Shown: piece by piece, positions 1 through 7,764 of the stretch
Layout: each line of letters opens with the position of its first letter
Numbering within the stretch: position 1 is the stretch's first letter
NCBI RefSeq assembly: GCF_014198605.1
Contig: NZ_JACIHU010000009.1
DNA length: 64,000 nucleotides
DNA from: Rhizobium etli_C
GTDB taxonomy: Bacteria; Pseudomonadota; Alphaproteobacteria; Rhizobiales; Rhizobiaceae
Strand: one strand, 5' to 3'
Notes under the pieces: model-generated
What the model was told of the DNA's origin: nothing
The model's database searches: none
The model's input: only the letters and a program-made list of their open reading frames with translations
Position numbers and translations under genes: made by a program

Positions 1-2
1 CC

Positions 3-1604
3 TTCGATTTCACCGCCACGACGGTTCGCCTCAACATGCAGGCGGTTTCCAGCGATCTGGATGTCTTTCGGGCCGGCGGTGCGCCGCTGGATCGGCTGCA
101 GGCGATCGCGGAATTGGCCCAGCGCGGTTTCATCGGAAATATCAAGCCGGCGACAAAGCCGATAGATGCGTGGATCAGGGCCCAGCGGGACGCCCAGGCG
201 CTGCAATTGCGTCAGGCATTGCTGGAGGCGCTGCCCGAGGTGCAGAAGCCCGGCGCGGCGCGCATCATTTCGAGCGCCGCCCTGCAAATCCTCGAGCGGG
301 ATCCGAATGACGAGCAGGTGAGGGCGCTGCTGCACCAGATATCCCGCGGCTCGTCGTTTTCCGAGAGATTGGCAGATGGCGACGGCCATCCAAGGGTGGA
401 GGTGAAGCGCTCCGAGCCTGGCAGCCAGCCGACCGACATCGAAAGCATATCGGCGGCGCCGCTGATCCTGCCTCGTCTGGTGTTGCTTCCCCCGACAGCC
501 AAGCATGCCGATGCCGGACTTGCCCTTGCCAACGCCCTGATCGAAGACGTCACCATCGAATTGTGCGCGCTTCGAAACATTTCCATCGTCGCGCCGCATA
601 CGGCCGGCCAGATCCGCCGTGACTCCGAGAAGGCGGCGGTGGTCGCCAGACACTCGATCGCCTATCTTCTGGACACCCGATTTTCCGAAGAGGGGTTGTT
701 TGCGCAGCTGATCTACTTTCCAACGGACGAGATCATCTGGGCCAACCGCTTTGCGATGAACCCCGATATATTGCCGCGCCAAAGGCGGGTGATCGCCCAG
801 CAACTGACCGTGTCGGTGGCGCGTGAGCTGGCTGAGAACGAGGAGGAGCGGTTACGTTTCGAAGCCAATCCTGGGGCCTATCACGCTTATCTCGTCGGCT
901 CGAGCTTGATGAGCAAGCTGACCTTGCCGCATATCCGCCGGGCGCGGAAGGCGTTCAAGCAGTCGCTGTCGCATAAGGCGGATTTCTCCGCCTCATTTAC
1001 CGGACTGGCAAGAACCTTCACCAGTGAATGGCTCGTGACGGCGCAGGGAAACAACGAGCTGCTGCATCTGGCAGAGCAGAATGCGCTTCGGGCGATCGAG
1101 CGGGATCCGGCGTCGGCGGCGGGTCATCGCGAGTTTGGCGTCACCAAACTTTATCTCGGCGATGTCGATGCCAGTGTCGCCTCACTTCATCTGGCGGAGG
1201 AGCTCAGCCCGCATTTTGCCGATGTCATCTACAGCCATGCCGACACGCTCGTGCATGCATCCCGCCCCGGCGATGCGCTCGCCAAGATCAGAAAAGCGAT
1301 TGCGCTCAATCCGATCGCGCCTGACGCCTATCTCTGGTGTGCCGCGGGGGCGAGCTTCTTTCTGGAACAGTATGAGGAGGCCATCGCCTATGTCGAGGCG
1401 ATGAAAGACAAAGCGCCGGCCCATCGCATCGCCGCGGCCAGTTGCGCAATGATCGGCGATCGAAAACGGGCCCTCTTCCATCGGCAGCGTGCTGCAAGCA
1501 TCAACCCGGTTTTCGACGTCGAGAAGTGGCTCGCCATCGTTCCGTTCAAGGAGCATTGGCAAAAAGAGCTGTATCGGGAGGGCCTGTTGAAGGCCGGTTT
1601 TTAA
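3..1604 (+). CDS. BTAD/TolB-like/TPR transcriptional regulator, 5' end cut by window
   Basis: The frame is open from base 3, so the N terminus, where an OmpR-type winged helix would sit, lies outside the window. The first ~100 visible residues look like a bacterial transcriptional activation (BTAD) domain of SARP-type regulators. They are followed by a TolB/adenylate-cyclase-associated segment starting near LPRLVLLPPTAKHADAG, and then TPR-like helices (for example HREFGVTKLYLGDVDASVAS and ALAKIRKAIALNPIAPDAYL) to the C terminus. The stop at 1604 is only 21 bases before the small peptide ORF, so it is probably cotranscribed with, and may control, the YcaO/TfuA unit. Family and orientation are well supported; control of the cluster is inferred from position only. 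No membrane segment is visible in the part seen. Confidence 0.8.
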   Translation, partial: FDFTATTVRLNMQAVSSDLDVFRAGGAPLDRLQAIAELAQRGFIGNIKPATKPIDAWIRAQRDAQALQLRQALLEALPEVQKPGAARIISSAALQILERDPNDEQVRALLHQISRGSSFSERLADGDGHPRVEVKRSEPGSQPTDIESISAAPLILPRLVLLPPTAKHADAGLALANALIEDVTIELCALRNISIVAPHTAGQIRRDSEKAAVVARHSIAYLLDTRFSEEGLFAQLIYFPTDEIIWANRFAMNPDILPRQRRVIAQQLTVSVARELAENEEERLRFEANPGAYHAYLVGSSLMSKLTLPHIRRARKAFKQSLSHKADFSASFTGLARTFTSEWLVTAQGNNELLHLAEQNALRAIERDPASAAGHREFGVTKLYLGDVDASVASLHLAEELSPHFADVIYSHADTLVHASRPGDALAKIRKAIALNPIAPDAYLWCAAGASFFLEQYEEAIAYVEAMKDKAPAHRIAAASCAMIGDRKRALFHRQRAASINPVFDVEKWLAIVPFKEHWQKELYREGLLKAGF

Positions 1605-1625
1605 CAATAACTTAGGGGCATTTAC

Positions 1626-1838
1626 ATGGCGAAAGTTGTGATTATAGGAATACCGGGCGAGACTGGTCTTTGGCTCGCCGATCTCAACGCGGGCACGGTT
1701 GCGCCGCTCAACCCGACGGGGGATTTGGCGACTGCGAGCAGCCTTCGCAAAGCCGGTGGTACATTCGTGAAGGGCGTCGATTTGGCTGTCGCCGTTTCGT
1801 CGGCGCAGGTCGCTCTTTCCGGTCACGTCGACGGCTGA
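1626..1838 (+). CDS. 70-aa peptide ORF before YcaO: candidate RiPP precursor or detached YcaO N-domain
   Basis: An ATG preceded by a fair ribosome site (AGGGG about 9 bases upstream) opens a 70-residue ORF beginning MAKVVIIGIPGETGLW and ending SSAQVALSGHVDG. It contains no cysteine, so a thiazole product is excluded; Ser/Thr heterocycles or a backbone thioamide remain possible. Its position between a regulator and YcaO/TfuA is where a precursor peptide is expected. However, its TGA (1836-1838) is followed in the same frame by the conserved start of the YcaO protein. It could therefore instead be an N-terminal domain cut off by a nonsense codon. I do not recognise the sequence from any named precursor family. 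Expression is likely because of the ribosome site and coding-like composition. Confidence 0.6.
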   Translation: MAKVVIIGIPGETGLWLADLNAGTVAPLNPTGDLATASSLRKAGGTFVKGVDLAVAVSSAQVALSGHVDG

Positions 1839-1847
1839 GCCGGCATT

Positions 1848-3056
1848 CTGACGGACCAGTCCATATATTCCGATAGGATCATTTCGCCGTGGGAAACCCT
1901 TTGCCGCGTCGAGCCCTTGTTGGCCAGATTCGGGGTTACCAGGGTGGCGCGACATACCGGGCTCGACGACATCGGGATCCCTGTCTGGTGCGCATATACC
2001 CCGAATTCGCGATCAATCGTGATTGCTCAGGGGAAAGGCCTGACCGATGTGGATGCCAAAGTGTCCACGATCATGGAAGCCCTGGAACGGGCCGTTGCCG
2101 GCGAACCTTTCGTCGATCGGCTCCGCAGCAGCGCGTCCGGCCTGCGGGCGATGGGGCACAAGATCGACACGCTGGACTGCCTGATCGCCATCCATAAACC
2201 CGACCTCGGGCCGGACGAGGAGACGGATTGGGTGGCCGGCATCGATATTCTCACCGGCAGGAAGATTTATATCCCCTTTGAAGCGGTGGTGCTCGACCGT
2301 ACGCGCGATGTCCGATACTGGATGTCATCGGACGGCCTGGCCTCGGGAAACAACCTCGAGGAGGCGATTTTTCACGGTGTGCTCGAGCGGATCGAGCGGG
2401 ACGCGCATGTGCTGTGGCAAGTCAGCGCGGAAGCGGATCGTTATGCCGGCTGCGTCGATCCCCGCGGTTTCCAGGATGGCGCCTTGGGCCGGTTGATCGA
2501 CAAGATCGAAGCGTCGGGATTGACGCTCAGGCTCTTCGATATCACCAGCGACCTCGCCATTCCCTGCTTCACCGCCATGCTGGGCCCCGGCGACTGCGTT
2601 CCGGACCCGCGGCATCGCTATGGCGGCAGGGACATCCGCCTTGTCGAGGTGACAGGCGGCACGGGAGCCCATCCGTCTCCCGTGCGCGCGGCCATTCGGG
2701 CGGTAACGGAAGCCGTGCAATCACGGCTCACCTATATCAGCGGAGCCAGGGACGACATTTCTCCGGCCACATTTACAAGATCCTTGCCGCCGCTGATGCG
2801 GCGAGCCTTCGACGCAGTTCCCGGATCGCCAGGCCCAGCGCCGCAACATCGGCCACGGAATCTCACGCAGATGCTGCAGCATGTACTGGAGGCCTTGCGA
2901 ACAAAAGGGATCGGTTCGGTCATCGCCGTACGCCTCAGCGAGGACACGCTTCCTTTCAGTGTCGTCAAGGTTGTTATTCCCGCGCTCGAAAATCCGGAAG
3001 GGGAGCGTGCTCGGCGGTTGGGAACAAGGGCGCTGGCGAGGGCGATGGGCTTTTGA
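1848..3056 (+). CDS. YcaO-domain protein (ATP-dependent peptide backbone cyclodehydratase/thioamidation type)
   Basis: YcaO enzymes phosphorylate a peptide amide oxygen with ATP, making azolines or, with TfuA, thioamides. The typical N terminus DRIISPWETL..GVTRVARHTGLDDIGIPVW is present, as are the ATP/Mg-site segments EALERAVAGE, HGVLERIERDAHVLW and TEAVQSRLTYISGARDD (about residues 287-303). The C terminus (RARRLGTRALARAMGF) lacks the PxPxP tail of azoline-forming cyclodehydratases, which fits the TfuA-partnered subgroup. The start is unresolved. The conserved N terminus begins upstream of the first TTG (1917), yet the frame back to the TGA at 1836 has no ATG, GTG or TTG. CTG at 1848 is used here provisionally. 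The alternative is that this and the preceding ORF were one gene. It overlaps tfuA by 4 bases. Confidence 0.85.
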   Translation: MTDQSIYSDRIISPWETLCRVEPLLARFGVTRVARHTGLDDIGIPVWCAYTPNSRSIVIAQGKGLTDVDAKVSTIMEALERAVAGEPFVDRLRSSASGLRAMGHKIDTLDCLIAIHKPDLGPDEETDWVAGIDILTGRKIYIPFEAVVLDRTRDVRYWMSSDGLASGNNLEEAIFHGVLERIERDAHVLWQVSAEADRYAGCVDPRGFQDGALGRLIDKIEASGLTLRLFDITSDLAIPCFTAMLGPGDCVPDPRHRYGGRDIRLVEVTGGTGAHPSPVRAAIRAVTEAVQSRLTYISGARDDISPATFTRSLPPLMRRAFDAVPGSPGPAPQHRPRNLTQMLQHVLEALRTKGIGSVIAVRLSEDTLPFSVVKVVIPALENPEGERARRLGTRALARAMGF

Positions 3057-3760
3057 AGATCATATTCGCAGGTCCCAGTCTTCCCGACGCAGCCGCGCTG
3101 GCCGGCGAGGCGATAGGCGTCCTGCCGCCTGCGACGCAGGGGGATGTTCTCGCTGCGGCGGAACAAGGTGCCAATGTCATCGGCCTGATCGACGGCGGCT
3201 TCGAATATGCCGCGCCGGTCTGGCACAAGGAAATTCTCCGCGCGCTCTCGCTTGGCGTGACGGTGCTGGGGGCGGCCAGCATGGGCGCGCTGCGGGCTGC
3301 GGAATGCCATCCGTTCGGCATGATCGGGATCGGTCGCATTTTCGAAGACTACCGCTCGGGCCGGCTGGTCGATGATGCCGCCGTCGCGCTCGTGCATGCG
3401 CCGAGCGCGCTGGGCAGCAAACCGTTGACGGTGCCGCTGGTCAATGTCAGCGCCACGCTCGATGCCATGGAACGGAATGAATTGCTTCCAGGAGGCGTGC
3501 GCCGGGAGCTTGAAAATGCCGCCAGCGCGATCTTTTTCAAGAGGCGGACGTGGCGGGCGATCGTCGAGCAATGCGCGGGCATCGCTGCGCCGGATCGTCC
3601 GAAACTATTTTCGGCCCTTGTCGCGCATTCCGTCGATCAAAAACGCATCGATGCGTTGGAGTTATTGAAAGCCGTGCAGGCAGCCGCAGATATCCGCGTG
3701 AATGCCGATTTGTCCTGGAAATTGCACGAGACCGCATTTCCTACACGGCCCGCATTGTGA
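3053..3760 (+). CDS. tfuA: TfuA-like protein, YcaO partner
   Basis: TfuA-like core proteins accompany YcaO enzymes in trifolitoxin and in thioamide-forming systems, where they are thought to supply or present sulfide to the YcaO. The family signatures IIFAGPSLP at the N terminus, GDVLAAAEQGANVIGLIDGG and LGAASMGALRAAECHPFGM (about residues 80-98) are all present. The length is 235 aa. The TTG start overlaps the YcaO stop (TTGA), with a purine-rich GAGGGCGATGGG just upstream, so the two are probably translationally coupled. The C-terminal third is variable and has no recognised domain. The family call is strong; the chemistry here is inferred from the pairing. Confidence 0.88.
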   Translation: MKIIFAGPSLPDAAALAGEAIGVLPPATQGDVLAAAEQGANVIGLIDGGFEYAAPVWHKEILRALSLGVTVLGAASMGALRAAECHPFGMIGIGRIFEDYRSGRLVDDAAVALVHAPSALGSKPLTVPLVNVSATLDAMERNELLPGGVRRELENAASAIFFKRRTWRAIVEQCAGIAAPDRPKLFSALVAHSVDQKRIDALELLKAVQAAADIRVNADLSWKLHETAFPTRPAL

Positions 3761-3856
3761 ATCGAATGCAGCAATCGTCACCGGGAGTTGTGTCACGCTT
3801 TTTTCACGGGCTTGGGCACGCTAGCCCGCGTATTGTTCCTTCAATTCGTTGGAGAA

Positions 3857-4111
3857 ATGGGCATGGGCGTGACATCGGCTGCTAACATAGATGCTGACCT
3901 CAGGGCGGAAGAGGCTCTGGACGAACTGGTCGCACTGGCGCGGATGATCGCCTATGCGCGACAGGTCGCTCAGGATGTCAAACTGCCCTTCGCGACGAAT
4001 TGCCTCGATCTTGCTCTCGAGGCGGTGAAGCAGGAAGTCGGGGAGGGGCTGACCAGGGATCTGGCTGAATTGAGCTCCCCGGTCCCGCAAGTGAGCGTAC
4101 AGAGGCACTAG
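3857..4111 (+). CDS. small helical protein downstream of tfuA, unknown
   Basis: The ATG at 3857 follows a ribosome-site-like TTGGAG; an ATG at 3863 is an alternative. The 84-aa product is acidic and predicted helical (ADLRAEEALDELVALARMIAYAR, with one Cys in FATNCLDLALEAV). It has no signal peptide or membrane segment. It sits 96 bases after tfuA on the same strand and could be part of the RiPP locus, either as a second substrate candidate or an accessory protein. It could also be an unrelated small conserved protein. I do not recognise the family. The coding call rests on composition, start context and position. Confidence 0.5.
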   Translation: MGMGVTSAANIDADLRAEEALDELVALARMIAYARQVAQDVKLPFATNCLDLALEAVKQEVGEGLTRDLAELSSPVPQVSVQRH

Positions 4112-4113
4112 TC

Positions 4114-4601
4114 TGGCTTTCGGAGCTCTCGAAGGCGATCGCCGCTCTTCTCGCTCTGATCCCGGCCGCGGGCCATGCCAGCGAGGCGCGGGGAAAATCG
4201 ACGCCTCCTGCTGCGAAGGGCTGTGTGGAAGTCAGTGGAACGGCCTTGAGCGGAATGGCCGGAGGCCCAGCCTATTCGGCAGCCGAGCTCAAATGCGGCG
4301 CAAGGCTCTTGCTGATGCTGCAGCGCCAGACCGGCAGGGATGGTTCCCGTCTGGAGCACGGTCGATCAGGTGACGATTGTCAAGCCCAGCCCCCCGCCAC
4401 GAACTTCTGCAACCGGTCTATTGCTCGTCAAGCCGGTTTCCTCAGGACTTCGTCTTCGCGCTCGGCAGGATGATGGAGCAGCCGGATGGCTCCTATCGAT
4501 CGGAGAACGTCGTCAAAGCCTGGAGGGTCGATATCAAGCGCGAAAGACTGGCCGCGATTCCCGTCGATGGTCTGCTTTGCGCGCTGGACCCGGCCGATTG
4601 A
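4114..4601 (+). pseudogene. frameshifted remnant of a secreted protein
   Basis: Three frames join into one plausible exported protein. Frame one (from 4114) reads LSELSKAIAALLALIPAAGHASEA, a good signal peptide, then GCVEVSGTALSGMAGGPAYSAAELKCGARLLLML. Near 4335 the sense passes to another frame (VPVWSTVDQVTIVKPSPPP), and near 4395 to a third (ELLQPVYCSSSRFPQDFVFALGRMMEQ..., ending LLCALDPAD with a stop at 4601). Two small indels would explain this, from decay or sequence error. No start codon is evident: the first frame is open back through the end of the preceding gene. The function is unknown, and I name no family. Confidence 0.45.
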
Positions 4602-4650
4602 TGGGCGGTGTGGCAGCGCGCTTGATGGAAAACGCCGCGCCCTCCCTCCG

Positions 4651-4920
4651 ACCTCATTCTGAGGCGTCCCGCAGGGGCCTCGAAGGGCGGGCGGCCACCG
4701 GTGGCGGATGGATGCAAGAGGCAAGGCTGCGGCGTGTCCTTCGAGGCTCCGGCCTTTGGCCTGCGCACCTCAGGATGAGGCAGGTTGGAGGATGCCGCGC
4801 TGATAATTACGCCTGGCGGAAAATACCGCACCCCGCCTGGCGGAGAAATGCCGCGGCCTCTCCGCCCTCATCCTGAGGTGCCCCGCAGGGGCCTCGAAGG
4901 GCGAGGGCGGCCACTGGTGG
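4651..4920. repeat. three copies of a palindromic intergenic repeat (CCTCATCCTGAGG type)
   Basis: Copies lie at 4651-4704 (plus), 4731-4783 (inverted) and 4867-4920 (plus). Each has the core CCTCATYCTGAGG, then a GCAGGGGCCTCGAAGG-like block, and the two plus copies go on to a CCAC-GGTGG inverted half. The arrangement resembles the short interspersed palindromic elements common between genes in rhizobia. Apparent ORFs across 4600-4980 arise from these repeats and are not called. The rest of 4602-5160 holds no gene that I can support. Confidence 0.75.
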
Positions 4921-5160
4921 CTGTGCGGCAACGGATGGGCGCTGCCGGGATCGAGGCGGCCCCGCAATCGATTTGATTATAGCTTGGGGGAAGTCCGGAG
5001 CGGGTCTTGGGCTGCCGCTTATTCGGGCGGTATTCGATACCCGCACAAATTCAAACGTACGGTAAGCGGTTTCGTTGACGTTGTCTCCGGGCGGGGAGAC
5101 GGCGGCGAGTTTGGTCTCAGTGGTCGTCTGATGATCGGCCGGGCCGGCCGATCCCTGATC

Positions 5161-5367
5161 TCAATGGGTCAAATTGCGCTTCTGGGCCAGCAGTAAAATG
5201 TAATCGTCGGCAATGTCCGCGATGGCCATTGCGACTTCCGCCGGATCGCACCCCTCGACCTTCGTGTTTGCAATGAACTGATAAACCGCCTTCTCGATCT
5301 GCTTCCGGCAGATCATCACGCGTTCATCGTAACCAAATTCCGGAATCTGCGATGCTATATCACTCAT
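5161..5367 (-). CDS. small conserved hypothetical protein, 68 aa
   Basis: The minus-strand ORF begins with ATG preceded by a strong GAGGAG about 8 bases upstream. The product (MSDIASQIPEFGYDERVM..., ending LLLAQKRNLTH) is soluble and probably helical, with two Cys (CRKQIEKAV and EGCDPAEV). No known domain is recognised. It is monocistronic, isolated between two gene-poor stretches. The ribosome site and balanced composition support a real gene; the role is unknown. Confidence 0.6.
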   Translation of the reverse strand: MSDIASQIPEFGYDERVMICRKQIEKAVYQFIANTKVEGCDPAEVAMAIADIADDYILLLAQKRNLTH

Positions 5368-6546
5368 CAGGTCGGCTCCTCACTACTTGCAGTGACCATG
5401 ACACAAATTATAAGTTGAGCAAGCAAATGCTTTATGAACGGTTAATTCAATGACGCGGTGCGACCATTTCGACACAGATTTGGTCAGTCAAAAGCCATTT
5501 CGGTGTGTTGAATTGAGTGAAGTCTTTCGCGCAGGCGGATTGACTGTTCATGCCGGGAGTCGCTCGACGACAGTGGGTGCCTCTGAGCCTGCGGCTCTTT
5601 GGTCTCGGGCCGCCTGGCGGATTTGAAGTGACCGGTCGAAGGCATTGCCAATGCCGGTCTATCCGCAGCGGCATGACCTGCCATAATCCTTTGATTTGTC
5701 GAGATGTTAAACCTCCGTTCGCCTTCACGATCGTCATTCTCCGAAGTTGAATTGTGTTGCGCATTGTCGATGCCGGCTCATGCCGGGTTTGGTCCTAGCT
5801 GCTCCTTCCCAAGTGTTACCTGGCCGCGCCTTTGCGACGAAGGAAGGAGGGAAAGAATGTGAGGATGTCTTATGTTTTTTCGACAAGAATGTAAGGCGGC
5901 GCCGTTGAGCGGCATGTGCAATAACTTCGGATAATAAATAAAATAAAATTAAAATTTTATCAAAAGGTAAAAATATATATTTCAGATACTGGTTGTATTT
6001 AAAGATTGATTTTGTGATGACTGAACTGTTTATGGTTAATATCGGCAAGATGTGCTCATTTCAATAATAAAGATGAGCTCGTCTATCACTTTATAATAAT
6101 GACATTATCTCTGTGGGGCAAATTTGCTATCTGGTAATTTCGTCGCCAAGCGGAAGCACTTGGCGTTGAGCGCGAGCCGGGTCATTGCTTGTGGGTATAC
6201 AGATTTTTGAGCAAGGCATCGCAACAGGGAATATCGCTGTCGGCGCAGCACTTCTTTATCCGATGCAAACGATCATAACGGCTGCCCCGCAGCAACCTGT
6301 CCCTCGCAAAGTTGAGGACCCGCCGGGGTGGTTGACGGGTCCTCTGGTAGGATTTCTTGCACAGTGCGTAGATATGATTGCGCTTAATCTTGATATTGTC
6401 ACAGCTTATTATCAGAAGATTATAGTTTCCCACAGTTTTGTCATTTTCGCGACAACAAATATTTTGCGTCCTGTTCGATTTGTACTGAATAATTAAGAAA
6501 TAGTCGGCAACGGAGCGGAGGTGCCGGCCTTCAGAACCGGAAATGC
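5368..6546. other. gene-poor stretch with an AT-rich patch and a hairpin
   Basis: No convincing coding region is seen on either strand. The stretch 5925-6120 is markedly AT-rich against a high-GC background. A perfect 9-bp hairpin (GAGGACCCG ... CGGGTCCTC) lies at about 6313-6342 without a T run, so it is not a standard terminator. A strong purine-rich GGAAGGAGGGAAAG at about 5843-5856 precedes ATGTGA, a start followed directly by a stop. The stretch could hold a small RNA or a decayed gene, but nothing in it proves either. Confidence 0.4.
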
Positions 6547-6650
6547 TCTAAAGCGCGTCGCGTCAAATATAAATCATGCGACGCGCTTTAGCCCTTTGTT
6601 TATGCATGTCGTTGTCCCGGAACCGCCGCACACTTCCGGGCGACATGCAT
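6547..6650. repeat. compound palindromic repeat, copy 1
   Basis: It has two nested inverted repeats. TAAAGCGCGTCGC at 6549-6561 pairs perfectly with 6578-6590, and TGCATGTCG at 6603-6611 pairs with CGACATGCA at 6641-6649. The reverse complement aligns along its length with the element at 34425-34527. This makes it one copy of an interspersed rhizobial repeat family. Its edge abuts the stop codon (6650-6652) of the glycosyltransferase gene on the minus strand. Confidence 0.8.
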
Positions 6651-7759
6651 TATCTCTTCGAGATCGCAGCGCAATCTCCGTCGCAACGGTCGATCTCCGA
6701 CAAGCGCCGGAACAAGGCCTTTGTTCGGAAGCGTGACCATCCGCCAACCAGGGGGATAACAGGGTCTATTTCCTCGAATTTTTTGAATTTCTTCTGCTTT
6801 TGCCGCCAGAGCGGTCGGGCTTTCGACAACGCCCTGTTTGCGGCTCTGGCGGCTTTTGAGAAGATCAGCCTGATGATGACGCTGGCAGCAAGCAATGGAC
6901 TATGACGATAGACGTGCTTGAGCGAGCTTGCCGCGCTGTGCCAATCTTTCAAAGCCGCAAATTTTGAGAATGCATAGAGGTGGGCCGAGGCGCGAGCGCA
7001 GCTGACGACGAAAGCGGGAAGCTGCGGATTGCGGGCGACGCATCGCTCATAGACGGCCAGAAGCGATCGCGCCATTCGGGATCTGTCGGCAGACATGGCC
7101 GCGGCATGAACGCGATAGCCCACCAGGCCGAGTGGCACCGCCTCGATCTTGAAATGCTCGGCGGTACGGAGTTCGAAATCGAAGTCTTCGCATCCTCCTA
7201 TTCCCTGATTGGCATAGCTCGGATCGTAGCCGCCGATCTTGTCTATGACGGCACGGCGCACCATGAAGCCGCTGCCATTGCCGACGAAGCGGAAGACGAG
7301 ATGGCGGATGAGAATGGATTCCCGGGCGCTGAGCGACGAGCCGGACCGCGTGCAATATCCCTCGGAATCGACCATACGGTGGAGGGCATAGACCGCACCC
7401 CAGGCCTCGGGCAGGGGATGGAGCGCCGACAGCATTCTTTCGACATATGTCGGATGCCAGAGGTCGTCCGCATCCAGGAAGGCGAGATAACCGGCCTTCG
7501 ATGCTGCGATCCCGGTATTGCGCGCCGCGGCGACGCCGCGGTTTTCCGTCGACAGAAGCTGGATCCTCGGATCGGCGGCGGCGAAGCGGCGGCAGATGGA
7601 GGCCGTCTCGTCGGTCGAGCCGTCGTCGATAACAATGATCTCCAGCGCCTTGTGGGTCTGATCGATGACGGACTGAAGCGTCTCGGCAATATAGTCTCTG
7701 GCATTGTAGGCGGGGATCACGACCGCCACCAAAATTTCCGACGTGTTCGACATCTCCAT
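6650..7759 (-). CDS. GT2-family glycosyltransferase, last gene of the glycan operon
   Basis: This 369-aa inverting family 2 glycosyltransferase has a GT-A fold. The nucleotide-sugar site VVIPAYNARDYIAETLQSV is at the N terminus, with DDGSTDET and the metal-binding DADD (AFLDADDLWHPTYVERML). A second conserved region, GGCEDFDFELR, carries the probable acceptor/base residues. The ATG start at 7759 lies 5 bases after the ABC exporter stop, so the genes are coupled. The C-terminal ~120 residues are basic (KARPLWRQKQKKFKKFEE), perhaps for membrane association. The sugar and acceptor cannot be read from sequence. The stop codon lies at the edge of a palindromic repeat, so the tail may have been altered by repeat insertion. 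Confidence 0.88.
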   Translation of the reverse strand: MEMSNTSEILVAVVIPAYNARDYIAETLQSVIDQTHKALEIIVIDDGSTDETASICRRFAAADPRIQLLSTENRGVAAARNTGIAASKAGYLAFLDADDLWHPTYVERMLSALHPLPEAWGAVYALHRMVDSEGYCTRSGSSLSARESILIRHLVFRFVGNGSGFMVRRAVIDKIGGYDPSYANQGIGGCEDFDFELRTAEHFKIEAVPLGLVGYRVHAAAMSADRSRMARSLLAVYERCVARNPQLPAFVVSCARASAHLYAFSKFAALKDWHSAASSLKHVYRHSPLLAASVIIRLIFSKAARAANRALSKARPLWRQKQKKFKKFEEIDPVIPLVGGWSRFRTKALFRRLSEIDRCDGDCAAISKR

Positions 7760-7764
7760 CGCCG

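Noticed and set aside
1836..1838. TGA read as selenocysteine between the peptide ORF and YcaO
   Set aside because: No Sec-type hairpin is evident after the codon, YcaO proteins are not known selenoproteins, and a nonsense change or unusual start is simpler.
6185..6496. plus-strand 103-codon frame in the gene-poor region
   Set aside because: No ribosome site, mixed composition and it runs through a hairpin; an opposing minus-strand frame is equally weak.
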